Made by a program: the position numbers and the translations under genes. A DNA stretch of 64,000 nt, from assembly GCF_029760915.1 (NCBI RefSeq), contig NZ_CP121685.1, positions 2,815,001-2,879,000 of the forward strand. The letters run 5' to 3'. The stretch's first letter is position 1. The number at the start of each line of letters is the position of its first letter. The notes below the pieces were generated by a model. That model saw only the letters and a list, made by a program, of their open reading frames with translations, was not told the origin of the DNA and did not search any database. Below, one piece after another: positions 24,811 through 33,260 of this stretch. This DNA is from Olleya sp. YS. GTDB lineage: Bacteria > Bacteroidota > Bacteroidia > Flavobacteriales > Flavobacteriaceae.

Positions 24811-26040
24811 TTAATCTATAAATCTATAGTAACCACATTTTAAGTAAGCACCTTCTGGAAAGCTTATGGGATGATCTACATCGTGCTCCGTTTTTAATTC
24901 AACTTTAAACTTTCTATTAGAGTTTGACAACACCTGACTATTGATATCATAAAAGGCTTGACTTAACACTCTAGAGGAACAAGATGCTAATACCAAAAGT
25001 CCATTTTTACCAGTTAATTGTAGTCCTAATTGAGCTAATTGAGCATATTTTTTCTTTGCTAATTCAATGTCTGATTGCTGCTTAGCAAAACTTGGAGGAT
25101 CTATAACGACAATATCAAAGGTTTGTTTTTTAGACACCAACTGTTCAAGAATTTTAAAAGCATCTCCTGCTAAAGTATGATGCACTCCAGAATAGTTGTT
25201 TAGAAGTCCATTTTGCTTAGCAATCTCTAATGCTTGCTGACTAATATCTAAACTAGTCACTTCTTTAGCTTCATTAGCTAAGGCGTGAACGGAAAATCCA
25301 CCAGCATAAGAAAACACATCTAAAACGGTCTTGTTTTTACTCAGCAATCCTACTTGCCTTCTATTTTCTCTGTGATCTAGAAAATAACCTGTTTTATGTC
25401 CTTTAATAACATTGGCTGAAAAATTAACATCGTGCTCAACAAAAGTAACGACCTCATTTTCTAAAGTACCGTAAACAACTTCTCCATTTTTAAGATGATG
25501 TAATTTAGAGTTTTCTAAACTTCGACTTAATCTAATCACTACAGTTTCAGAGTTTGATATTTCTTGTAAACTCGGGATGATAGTTTCCAAATAAGGCAAC
25601 CAGATTTCAGAATATATTTTAACTACCAAAACAGATGCATACACATCTGCAATTAAACCAGGAAACCCATCATTCTCGCCAAATAACAAACGGTAACTAT
25701 TAGTATTGGTTTGTAATAATGATTTACGTTTTACAAATGCTTCTTTTATTTTTTGATGAAAAAACGCTGCATTTATTTCTGCTTTTTCATTCGCGCTATG
25801 CAACATTTTAATTCTAATTGGTGAATTAGCATCATACAAACCTAAACCAACTACTTTATTTTTGTTTTTACCAAAAATAATAGCTAAATCTCCAGACTGA
25901 GCCTCCTCATTAATTTTCGTAATATTATCAGAAAATACCCAAGGATGACCTTTTACCACAAACTGCTCGCCTTTTGCATTAAGCTTTACTGCTAAGCGTT
26001 TTGGCTGGTATTTAAATTTTAATTTAGGTGAAAAAGACAT
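24811..26040 (-). CDS. RlmI-like class I SAM-dependent 23S rRNA methyltransferase
   Basis: A 409-residue protein with an N-terminal PUA domain (about 12-90, KGHPWVFSDNI), a central linker (LLFGENDGFPGLIAD) and a Rossmann methyltransferase domain (VLDVFSYAGGFSVHAL, VVIDPPSFAKQ, LVLASCSSRV). This layout matches RlmI, which forms m5C1962 in 23S rRNA; the catalytic Cys would be the one in ASCSS. It follows the proteorhodopsin gene on the same strand but is separated from it by a terminator. Confidence 0.9.
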   Translation of the reverse strand: MSFSPKLKFKYQPKRLAVKLNAKGEQFVVKGHPWVFSDNITKINEEAQSGDLAIIFGKNKNKVVGLGLYDANSPIRIKMLHSANEKAEINAAFFHQKIKEAFVKRKSLLQTNTNSYRLLFGENDGFPGLIADVYASVLVVKIYSEIWLPYLETIIPSLQEISNSETVVIRLSRSLENSKLHHLKNGEVVYGTLENEVVTFVEHDVNFSANVIKGHKTGYFLDHRENRRQVGLLSKNKTVLDVFSYAGGFSVHALANEAKEVTSLDISQQALEIAKQNGLLNNYSGVHHTLAGDAFKILEQLVSKKQTFDIVVIDPPSFAKQQSDIELAKKKYAQLAQLGLQLTGKNGLLVLASCSSRVLSQAFYDINSQVLSNSNRKFKVELKTEHDVDHPISFPEGAYLKCGYYRFID

Positions 26041-26092
26041 TTTTTACTTTTTTGGTGTAAAAGTAATGCATTTGAATTTGAAGATAAAAAAA

Positions 26093-26114
26093 GCGTAGCC
26101 ATTACTGACTACGC
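26093..26114 (-). terminator. Terminator of the proteorhodopsin gene
   Basis: On the minus strand GCGTAG and CTACGC flank a ten-base loop and are followed by seven T. It lies 27 bases past the rhodopsin stop. Confidence 0.8.
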
Positions 26115-26140
26115 CTAAAAGAATGATTTTTACTAACTAA

Positions 26141-26878
26141 CTAATTATGAACTTCATTCTTTTTCACAGCTAATGCATATATAACTAGACCAAATCCAAT
26201 TTTATTAATTGCATCTGCAATATTATAAACAACATCTATACCTCCTTGTGGTAATATTGAATTATACCAACCTTCAGTTCCCATCATGTAACCTAAAGGA
26301 TATATTGCCCATCCTACTAATACAAACCAGCATAATATTTTGTGTGCTTGTAATACATCACCACCTGCCTCTACTGCTAATTTCTTAGCGCTACCAAGCC
26401 ATATTTCATATACAATGTAAAAGTAAGCTGCTCCAGAAATTGCACCCCAGACTGCTGGTCCACTTCCTGTGTTGTATACTGCTTCACCAAAGTATCCTGT
26501 TACTAGCATAATTACTGAGAAAAATATCATTTTCCACATTAAAGATTTTTTAGCACCAGCTACTTTGAGTATTAAGTAAAACTCAACACACATTAATGGA
26601 ACTGTTAAAATCCAGTCTACATATCTAAAGAAAGTAGGTGATTCCATGTTTACTGCCCAATAATCTCTCATGTAAAAATAATGTACTGCTGCAATAAAAG
26701 TAATTAGTCCAGAGACTAATACCGATGTTCTCCATTTTTTATCAAATTGATTTAATGATAAAAAGAAAAAGGCTGATGCTGCCATCATGGCCATACAACC
26801 TACAAAGAATGTAAATCCTACATAATCGGTAGGATCTAGTTTAGACGTGACGTCTACTAAAGATAAAAAAGTTTTCAT
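26141..26878 (-). CDS. Proteorhodopsin, green-tuned light-driven proton pump
   Basis: A 245-residue, seven-helix protein. Helix C reads RYVDWILTVPLMCVEF: Arg85, proton acceptor Asp88, Thr92 and donor Glu99 form the DTE pattern of proton pumps, not the NDQ of sodium pumps or NTQ of chloride pumps. Met96 occupies the spectral tuning site (105 in the reference SAR86 protein); Met there is usual in flavobacterial green-absorbing forms. His66 matches the His that pairs with the acceptor. Helix G has Asp222 and the Schiff-base Lys226 in DAINKIGFG. Retinal would come from the divergent blh gene. The protein moves protons out of the cell in light. Confidence 0.98.
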   Translation of the reverse strand: MKTFLSLVDVTSKLDPTDYVGFTFFVGCMAMMAASAFFFLSLNQFDKKWRTSVLVSGLITFIAAVHYFYMRDYWAVNMESPTFFRYVDWILTVPLMCVEFYLILKVAGAKKSLMWKMIFFSVIMLVTGYFGEAVYNTGSGPAVWGAISGAAYFYIVYEIWLGSAKKLAVEAGGDVLQAHKILCWFVLVGWAIYPLGYMMGTEGWYNSILPQGGIDVVYNIADAINKIGFGLVIYALAVKKNEVHN

Positions 26879-26905
26879 AGCAATTTTTGTTTAGTTTTTA
26901 TTAAT

Positions 26906-26919
26906 TTTGTTTAAACAAA
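26906..26919. promoter_or_regulatory. 14-bp perfect palindrome in the rhodopsin/blh promoter region
   Basis: TTTGTTTAAACAAA is a perfect inverted repeat; further half-sites TTTTGTTTA at 26885-26893 and TTAAACAAAA at 26931-26940 flank it at 20-bp spacing. It overlaps the proposed -7 box of the rhodopsin gene. It is a candidate operator for an unknown, perhaps light- or nutrient-responsive, regulator. Confidence 0.55.
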
Positions 26920-26923
26920 GTTA
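26916..26923 (-). promoter_or_regulatory. -7 box of the proteorhodopsin gene
   Basis: On the minus strand TAACTTTG is an exact match to TAnnTTTG, 38 bases upstream of the start codon. No -33 element at good spacing was found. Confidence 0.6.
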
Positions 26924-26994
26924 AGAATGATTAAACAAAATAAATTCGACTTTAACAAAATATTTGGTTTATTTTTAAGAATTCGATAAATATT

Positions 26995-27894
26995 ATGGAG
27001 AAAATTTATAATTTATCAATTGTGTTGAGTTTTATTGGATTATGGATTACTTCTATAGTTCCAAGCCAACTTGAAATTATTTTTGGATTCATATTAATAT
27101 TTTCATTTGGTATTTTACATGGATCAAATGACATTTTACTAATAGAAAATTTTTCAAAAAAGAAATCGAACCATCCATTTATTAAGGTGTTATTTGTTTA
27201 TTTATTAACAATTACTATAGCTATTGTAATATTCTATTTTGTTCCAATACTTGCACTACTACTCTTTATAGTATTTAGCGCATTTCATTTTGGAGAACAA
27301 CATTGGGAGAGCAAGATGACAAGTGAAGTAAGAGTAATGACAACAACTTTTTATTTGTTTTATGGTTTTTTTGTTTTATTTCTCTTATTCATTTTCAATG
27401 CACAGGAAGTTGTTGAAGTAATTACTTCTATTACTAGTTACACTATTGACCAAAGCCTGGTAAGTTATGGGTTAATAACGTCTACTTTAATAATGATTTT
27501 TTTTGGATCACTTTTAAATTCATATATAATAAACTTCAAATCCATCATTTTTAAAGAGTTATTCTACTTGTTAGTTTTCGCTATTGTCTTTAAAGTCTCA
27601 ACTTTAATTTGGGGATTTGCGCTGTACTTTATTTTATGGCATAGTATTCCATCTTTGTTTGAACAAGTAAACTTTATCTATGGTCACTTCACAAAAACAT
27701 CAATTATTGCTTATTTAAAAGGTGCGTTTCCTTATTGGTTAGTATCTATTATTGGATTAGTTACTGTTATATATCTTTTAAAAGATGAAAAGCTACTATA
27801 CGCTATCTTATTTTCTTTTATTGCAGCTATCACCTTTCCGCATGCATTGGTAATAAACAAAATGTTTAAACACAAAAAAACACAATCAAATTAA
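26995..27894 (+). CDS. blh: Brp/Blh-family beta-carotene 15,15'-dioxygenase
   Basis: A 299-residue polytopic membrane protein with the conserved histidines of the family: His42 in GILHGSNDILL, His98 and His103 in FHFGEQHW, His216 in WHSIPS and His283 in FPHALV, which bind the catalytic iron. It cleaves beta-carotene into two retinals, the chromophore of the rhodopsin encoded on the other side of a 116-bp promoter region. The pairing is a standard arrangement in flavobacteria. Beta-carotene synthesis genes are not in this window. Confidence 0.95.
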   Translation: MEKIYNLSIVLSFIGLWITSIVPSQLEIIFGFILIFSFGILHGSNDILLIENFSKKKSNHPFIKVLFVYLLTITIAIVIFYFVPILALLLFIVFSAFHFGEQHWESKMTSEVRVMTTTFYLFYGFFVLFLLFIFNAQEVVEVITSITSYTIDQSLVSYGLITSTLIMIFFGSLLNSYIINFKSIIFKELFYLLVFAIVFKVSTLIWGFALYFILWHSIPSLFEQVNFIYGHFTKTSIIAYLKGAFPYWLVSIIGLVTVIYLLKDEKLLYAILFSFIAAITFPHALVINKMFKHKKTQSN

Positions 27895-27928
27895 AGACTG
27901 CGTTTTTATTTTTTTATTAAAACCTAGT

Positions 27929-28993
27929 TTAATTTAAATCTGCTCTAAAACTGATAGAAAAGGTATTGATATCTTGAGGATTGTTTTTAAACACTGGATT
28001 TAAGTCATATTTAAAATAAAGACTATAGTCTTTGTAACCTATGTAAGCACTTGGACCAAAGTTAATTGTATTAACATTAAAATTACCATCCTCATACAAA
28101 CGAATACGTCTACCTTCGTTATTATTATATCTAATAAATTGTGAAGAGCCAACCCTTATAGCAAAAAAGCCACCTAAACCTAATCTAAACCCTCTTTGAG
28201 AAAGTAGATAAGTTTGATTAGTTTTTTTGTCATACTGTGGTTTAGAAAAATCTAATTCTAAATGAATCGGAATACCAAGATATACATTGTTAAAACGAGA
28301 TCTTTTAATATTATAACCTGCATTTTCCAATGTTGTTAGACCTTGATTGGTCACCACAATATCATCATTTGATTTAGGTCTTAATTCGTAAGCCATAGCT
28401 GATAATCCGAACTTAAGATTCCAAAGGTTTGATTTTTCTTGCAAACGGTATTTGAATGAAAAACCTAACTCTCCGTAACCCAAAGGATTATTTTTAAAAC
28501 CATTGCCATAAAAACCTTTATCATCATTCAAAACTATATTTAAACCTAAAGCTATTACAAATTGTGTCGTAAAGCGTTTTTCAACTTTTAATCCTGTAGC
28601 AGAATCTTTATAATAATTTTCATCCTCAAACGGAGTAAAAAATCGATTGCTTTTTTTATTAACGTCTTCTTCTAAATTTAATTTACCACTTACTCTGTTT
28701 TTAATCAACGCTTGTAATTTCTGCTCCTCTACAAAAACAGCATCATTAATTTGCTTTGCGTGGTACTCAGCAATAGTATTTTTTTGCTTGTTAGCATCAT
28801 CAAAATTAATCTCATTCTTTTCCAGCTTTTCATCAATCTTTTTTAATTCTTCTTTAAGTTTACTTTTTTCAGTAGAAGTTATTGAATCTATTTTAGAGGT
28901 AATCTGAGCTGCTTTTTCTTCAAAACTGTTACTTTGAGCTAGTATATTTTGAGTATAAAAAAACAGTATAGCTAATAAAATTTTAAGTTTCAT
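27929..28993 (-). CDS. Outer-membrane beta-barrel protein with N-terminal coiled coil
   Basis: A 354-residue exported protein: signal peptide (1-19, ending ILAQ), a charged coiled coil (about 22-95, KSKLKEELKKIDEKLEKNE), then alternating beta strands ending in FSISFRADLN, an outer-membrane barrel signature. It is the last gene of an ECF sigma/anti-sigma/barrel operon. The function is unknown; the coiled coil before the barrel might reach into the periplasm and report envelope state. Confidence 0.8.
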   Translation of the reverse strand: MKLKILLAILFFYTQNILAQSNSFEEKAAQITSKIDSITSTEKSKLKEELKKIDEKLEKNEINFDDANKQKNTIAEYHAKQINDAVFVEEQKLQALIKNRVSGKLNLEEDVNKKSNRFFTPFEDENYYKDSATGLKVEKRFTTQFVIALGLNIVLNDDKGFYGNGFKNNPLGYGELGFSFKYRLQEKSNLWNLKFGLSAMAYELRPKSNDDIVVTNQGLTTLENAGYNIKRSRFNNVYLGIPIHLELDFSKPQYDKKTNQTYLLSQRGFRLGLGGFFAIRVGSSQFIRYNNNEGRRIRLYEDGNFNVNTINFGPSAYIGYKDYSLYFKYDLNPVFKNNPQDINTFSISFRADLN

Positions 28994-29012
28994 AATACGA
29001 TTGTTTTAATAA

Positions 29013-29780
29013 TTAATATTTATGATTTCTGCTAACCACAGCGTCTTTAAATTTTTTAATTTTTCTGCCAGCTTTTGTTAAAAAACTTTTATTCCGCTCT
29101 TCAAATAATTGTCTTTCAGCATCTATTAGCAGTTGATTGGCATTGGTATACGTTTTAGTTGTTTTTGCATTAATATTAATTAATTCTGGTCTAGTTAATG
29201 TATCAGCTTCAGTTAATAAATCTTTAGGTGAAATGTATCTGTATTGATTGTCTACAATATCCTGTTTTGTTTTTTCTTTAACTGCGGAAATATTAGTAAC
29301 AACAATTTTATTTTTAGATATCTCTTTGTTTTTTATGACTTGAGATGGATTTATTTTTTGTGAGTATTCTATACTTTTATTAATATCTTTTTTATCAGCA
29401 ACACTCTTGTTTATCGTGACTTTAGTTTTTACCGTATTAGCTTTAATATCTCTTGAATTTTTGTTTAATATTTTATCTGAAACCACAAGATTATTATGAG
29501 GAGCAGATTTATTGTTTTGGTGTGATTCTAATGGTTTTTTTTGGTTTGTAATCTGCTTTAATTGATTATCCTTATTATTTTTCATTACCAGTTTAGCAGC
29601 TGTAAAAAACAGAACAAATACTACAGATGCTGCTACCAAATATCTTATCCAATAACTGCTTTTCTTTTTAGACCTCGTGTTTAAAGCACTAATCAAACGT
29701 GTTTTTGCTTCAGGTGTTGGAGTAATACTGCGTCCTCTAATTCTTTTTTTTATTAAATCTTCTATATTATTCTGTTCCAT
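29013..29780 (-). CDS. Probable anti-sigma factor-like single-pass membrane protein
   Basis: A 255-residue protein with a cytoplasmic N-terminus (1-42), one transmembrane helix (about 44-64) and a long Lys/Asn-rich periplasmic region. It overlaps the upstream ECF sigma gene by 14 bases, the usual coupling of sigma and anti-sigma. The N-terminus lacks a clear zinc (ZAS) motif, so the anti-sigma role rests on context and topology. The C-terminal segment (AGRKIKKFKDAVVSRNHKY) is basic. Confidence 0.65.
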   Translation of the reverse strand: MEQNNIEDLIKKRIRGRSITPTPEAKTRLISALNTRSKKKSSYWIRYLVAASVVFVLFFTAAKLVMKNNKDNQLKQITNQKKPLESHQNNKSAPHNNLVVSDKILNKNSRDIKANTVKTKVTINKSVADKKDINKSIEYSQKINPSQVIKNKEISKNKIVVTNISAVKEKTKQDIVDNQYRYISPKDLLTEADTLTRPELININAKTTKTYTNANQLLIDAERQLFEERNKSFLTKAGRKIKKFKDAVVSRNHKY

Positions 29781-30333
29781 TATTTTTAGACTTTAAATTA
29801 GCCAAGCTATTTTTTAATAGCCTTTTAGCATGCGATAATTGTGACTTTGAAGTGCCTATACTTATCTTTAATAATCTTGCAATTTCTTGGTGCTTATAGC
29901 CATCTATGACAAATAAGTTAAAAACAGTTTTGCAGCCTATTGGCAAACTATCTATTGCGTTTTGTATTTGATCTGTATCATTACTTAAACTATCAAAAGG
30001 CTTTTGCACAAAATAATGATCATCAATTTCTACTACTCCAAATTTATTTTTATGTACACGTAAATAAGAAATACATTCTCTAATCATTATTTGTCTTAAC
30101 CAACCTTCAAAACTTCCAAAAGGTTGATACTTGTTAATATTTAAAAATGCTTTAGTAAATGCAGTAATCATAGTGTCTTCAGCAAACTGTAAATCCTTAA
30201 TATATTGTCTACAAACACTAAGCATTTGTCCTGAATACCTATCATAAAGTGCTAACTGTGCTTTTTGATTAGAAGATTGTGCCAATCTAACCAGCTCATT
30301 AACATTTTGATTTATAGGTACTAGTTTCGCCAT
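29767..30333 (-). CDS. ECF-type sigma-70 family RNA polymerase sigma factor
   Basis: A 188-residue protein with region 2 (about 25-95: LALYDRYSGQMLSVCRQY, DLQFAEDTMITAF, GSFEGWLRQIMIRECISYLR) and region 4 (about 125-180: LPIGCKTVFNLFVIDGYKHQEIA, split here as LPIGCKTVFNLF and DGYKHQEIA). It heads an operon with a membrane protein and an outer-membrane barrel. It probably responds to an envelope signal through that partner. No self-promoter motif was defined. Confidence 0.92.
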   Translation of the reverse strand: MAKLVPINQNVNELVRLAQSSNQKAQLALYDRYSGQMLSVCRQYIKDLQFAEDTMITAFTKAFLNINKYQPFGSFEGWLRQIMIRECISYLRVHKNKFGVVEIDDHYFVQKPFDSLSNDTDQIQNAIDSLPIGCKTVFNLFVIDGYKHQEIARLLKISIGTSKSQLSHAKRLLKNSLANLKSKNNGTE

Positions 30334-30407
30334 AAGGATGTGTTCTATTTATTAAAACGCAATTAAAAGATAAAAGGTTGGATACAATTGAAAAAATTAT
30401 AAAAAAA

Positions 30408-30433
30408 AACGCAATCAAATTAATGATTGCGTT
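30408..30433 (-). terminator. Terminator of dnaK
   Basis: aacgcaatca and tgattgcgtt form a perfect 10-bp stem with a 6-base loop; on the minus strand it is followed by nine T. It lies about 140 bases past the dnaK stop. Confidence 0.85.
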
Positions 30434-30463
30434 TATTAATATTTGTGTTCAATCTTGAAAGAC

Positions 30464-30487
30464 CCTTCGACTAGGTTAAGGATAAGC
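30464..30487. repeat. REP-like element, copy 1
   Basis: A 24-base segment beginning ccttcgactagg and ending ggataagc matches copy 2 (30551-30574) at 17 of 24 positions, including the same AAGC end. Confidence 0.5.
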
Positions 30488-30527
30488 GATTCAATTAATT
30501 TTTACTATTAAAAATTGTTCCAATGCT

Positions 30528-30596
30528 TACTTAACTTCTTCGAAGTCTATACTTCGACTTCGCTCAGTACAAGCTACTTAACTTCTTCGAAGTCTA
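30528..30596. repeat. 22-bp direct repeat flanking REP-like copy 2 at the dnaK 3' end
   Basis: Identical 22-bp copies at 30528-30549 and 30575-30596 (tacttaacttcttcg...agtcta) bracket 25 bases containing acttcgacttcgctcag. The right copy encodes the DnaK C-terminus; the left copy is non-coding and would encode the same end with a TAA stop. This looks like insertion with target duplication. Confidence 0.8.
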
Positions 30597-32493
30597 CGTC
30601 TTCAACATCGCTACCATCAGCAGCTTGTCCCTTAGCACCTGCTCCTGCATCTGTTGGTCCACCTTCGTTAGTTGGTCCTCCTTGTGCCTCTTGCTGTGCT
30701 TTGTACATTTCTTCACTAGCTACTTTCCAAGCGTCGTTAATTTTTTCTAACGCTGGCTCAATAACTGCTAAGTCTTTAGTCTCATAAGCTTTCTTTAATT
30801 CTTCTAAAGCGTCTTCGATTGGTTTTTTCTTATCCTCTGATAATTTATCTCCAAATTCTTTTAACTGATTTTCTGTTTGGAAAATCATAGAATCCGCTTC
30901 ATTTAATTTTTTAGCAGTTTCTGCTGCTTTAGCATCTGCTTCTGCATTTGCTTCTGCATCAGCTTTCATTTTTTGAATTTCTTCTTCAGTTAAACCAGAA
31001 GACGCTTCAATACGAATATCTTGAGATTTTCCTGTTGCTTTATCTGTTGCAGATACTTTAATAATTCCGTTTGCATCAATATCAAAAGTCACCTCAATTT
31101 GTGGTACACCTCTTTGTGCTGGTGGAATTCCATCTAAATGAAAACGTCCAATTGTTTTATTATCTGCAGCCATAGCACGTTCACCTTGTAATACGTGAAT
31201 TTCTACTGAAGGCTGGTTATCTGCAGCTGTAGAGAATACTTGTGACTTTTTTGTTGGAATAGTTGTATTTGCTTCAATTAACTTAGTAAATACATTACCC
31301 ATAGTTTCAATTCCAAGAGATAAAGGTGTTACGTCTAATAGTAATACATCTTTAACGTCTCCTGTTAAAACTCCACCTTGGATTCCTGCTCCAAGAGAAA
31401 CAACTTCATCAGGATTTACACCTTTACTTGGTGCTTTTCCGAAGAATTTTTCTACTGCTGCTTGTACTGCTGGAATACGTGTTGATCCACCTACTAATAT
31501 CACTTCATCAATATCAGATTTTGATAAACCTGCAGCTTTTAATGCTGTTTGACAAGGCTCAATAGTACGTTTTACTAAGTCGTCTATTAACTGCTCAAAT
31601 TTAGAACGCGTTAACGTACGCACTAAGTGTTTTGGTCCACTTGCAGTTGCAGTAATATATGGTAAATTGATTTCTGTTTGCTCAGATGAAGATAATTCAA
31701 TCTTTGCTTTTTCTGCAGCTTCTTTAACACGTTGTAAAGACATCGGATCTTCTCTTAAATCCAAACCTTCTTCGTTTTTAAACTCGTCTGCTAACCAATC
31801 TATAATTTTTTGATCGACATCATCACCACCTAAGTGTGTATCTCCATCTGTAGATAATACTTCAAAGACACCATCTCCTAATTCTAGGATAGATACATCA
31901 TGCGTACCTCCACCAAAGTCAAATACTACTATTTTTTGATCTTTACCTTTTTTATCTAATCCATAAGCTAAAGCTGCTGCTGTAGGCTCGTTGATAATAC
32001 GACGCACTTTTAAACCTGCAATTTCTCCTGCTTCTTTAGTGGCTTGACGTTGACTATCGTTAAAATAAGCTGGTACTGTAATTACTGCTTCACTAACATC
32101 TTGACCTAAATAGTCTTCTGCGGTTTTCTTCATTTTTTGAAGCACCATTGCAGATAATTCTTGTGGTGTATATAAACGACCATCAATGTCCACACGTGGC
32201 GTATCATTATCTCCTTTAACTACTTTATATGGTACACGTTCTGCTTCTTTTTTAGATTCAGAATACTTATTACCCATAAAACGTTTAATAGAATAAACCG
32301 TTTTTGTTGGGTTAGTTACTGCTTGTCTTTTTGCTGGATCACCAACTTTAATTTCGCCTCCTTCTACAAAAGCGATAACCGAAGGTGTTGTACGTTTACC
32401 TTCTGCGTTTGGGATTACAACTGGCTCATTACCTTCCATTACAGAAACGCAAGAGTTAGTTGTTCCTAAATCGATTCCAATAATCTTACTCAT
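30574..32493 (-). CDS. dnaK: Chaperone DnaK (Hsp70)
   Basis: A 639-residue canonical Hsp70: N-terminal [13 protein letters not shown], phosphate loop [15 protein letters not shown], connect motif [27 protein letters not shown] linker, substrate-binding domain and a Gly/Ala-rich tail ending [11 protein letters not shown]. It folds and disaggregates proteins with DnaJ and GrpE, neither of which is encoded here. Its stop is TAG, whereas the duplicated non-coding copy downstream carries TAA, so the insertion of the REP-like element may have altered the stop codon. A perfect inverted repeat lies 76 bases upstream. Confidence 0.99.
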   Translation of the reverse strand: MSKIIGIDLGTTNSCVSVMEGNEPVVIPNAEGKRTTPSVIAFVEGGEIKVGDPAKRQAVTNPTKTVYSIKRFMGNKYSESKKEAERVPYKVVKGDNDTPRVDIDGRLYTPQELSAMVLQKMKKTAEDYLGQDVSEAVITVPAYFNDSQRQATKEAGEIAGLKVRRIINEPTAAALAYGLDKKGKDQKIVVFDFGGGTHDVSILELGDGVFEVLSTDGDTHLGGDDVDQKIIDWLADEFKNEEGLDLREDPMSLQRVKEAAEKAKIELSSSEQTEINLPYITATASGPKHLVRTLTRSKFEQLIDDLVKRTIEPCQTALKAAGLSKSDIDEVILVGGSTRIPAVQAAVEKFFGKAPSKGVNPDEVVSLGAGIQGGVLTGDVKDVLLLDVTPLSLGIETMGNVFTKLIEANTTIPTKKSQVFSTAADNQPSVEIHVLQGERAMAADNKTIGRFHLDGIPPAQRGVPQIEVTFDIDANGIIKVSATDKATGKSQDIRIEASSGLTEEEIQKMKADAEANAEADAKAAETAKKLNEADSMIFQTENQLKEFGDKLSEDKKKPIEDALEELKKAYETKDLAVIEPALEKINDAWKVASEEMYKAQQEAQGGPTNEGGPTDAGAGAKGQAADGSDVEDVDFEEVK

Positions 32494-32568
32494 AATTTTA
32501 TATAATTTTATTTTGTGTTGTTATTATTACGCTTACAATTAGTCAATCATTATGCCAAGCAAAAAATG

Positions 32569-32583
32569 CTGACACGATGTCAG
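32569..32583. promoter_or_regulatory. Inverted repeat CTGACA-N3-TGTCAG upstream of dnaK
   Basis: A perfect 6-bp inverted repeat with a 3-base spacer lies between dnaK and the divergent lipoprotein gene. It may be a heat-shock operator; it does not match CIRCE. Confidence 0.45.
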
Positions 32584-32671
32584 ATACTATTCTAAAAATT
32601 AAATTTTACTAATCCTACTTTGGTATTAGTTTTGATACAGAATTGTAGAAACAATCTAAAATGTATTAATT

Positions 32672-33169
32672 ATGAAACGTATAGCATCAGTAGTGTCAGT
32701 TCTAGTTCTTTTATTAACATCTTGTACAGGTCCTGAAGGCCCTCCAGGTTTTGATGGTGTAGATGGTGGATTAATAGTATCTAGTGCTTTTGAAATTGAA
32801 TTAGATTTTAATGCCAATACTAATTATGAGTTTATTGAACCTTATGGTTTTTATATCTACCCTTCTGATGTTACTTTAGTATACATTCTGTGGGAAACAG
32901 CAGATGGTCAAGACATCTGGAGATTACTCCCTCAAAATGTGTTTTTTGATGATAATACCGTGTTAACTTATAACTTCGATTTTACTCAAGACGATGTTAG
33001 GTTCTTTTTAGATGGCTCAACTAATCTAGATACTCTGGGTTCTGAGTGGACCCAAAACCAAGTATTTAGAGTGGTCGTAGTTCCTGCCGATAATGTCGGT
33101 AGAATTGATTACTCAGACATCAACAATGTCATGCAACAATTAAATATTACAACTTTTGAAAAGCGTTAA
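32672..33169 (+). CDS. Hypothetical lipoprotein with short collagen-like segment
   Basis: A 165-residue lipoprotein (lipobox LLTSC, Cys18) followed directly by GPEGPPGFDGVDGG, three to four Gly-X-Y triplets, and then a predominantly beta domain. Related small lipoproteins with a brief collagen-like stretch occur across flavobacteria; function unknown. It is transcribed alone, divergently from dnaK. Confidence 0.8.
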   Translation: MKRIASVVSVLVLLLTSCTGPEGPPGFDGVDGGLIVSSAFEIELDFNANTNYEFIEPYGFYIYPSDVTLVYILWETADGQDIWRLLPQNVFFDDNTVLTYNFDFTQDDVRFFLDGSTNLDTLGSEWTQNQVFRVVVVPADNVGRIDYSDINNVMQQLNITTFEKR

Positions 33170-33224
33170 TACTATTTGTGATTTAAATTTTTAGATAATC
33201 CATTTTAACACAAATAACAAAATG

Positions 33225-33232
33225 TATATTTG
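33225..33232 (+). promoter_or_regulatory. sdaA: -7 box of sdaA
   Basis: TATATTTG is an exact TAnnTTTG match, 29 bases upstream of the start codon. Confidence 0.6.
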
Positions 33233-33260
33233 CTGAGATAACTTAAATGTTTTCGTTGGT

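Noticed and set aside
27875-27928. Terminator between blh and the convergent barrel gene
   Set aside because: The possible stem (cacaatc with gactgcg) has two mismatches; too weak to list as a feature.
32569-32583. CIRCE element upstream of dnaK
   Set aside because: The inverted repeat is 6+3+6 and does not match the TTAGCACTC-N9-GAGTGCTAA form.
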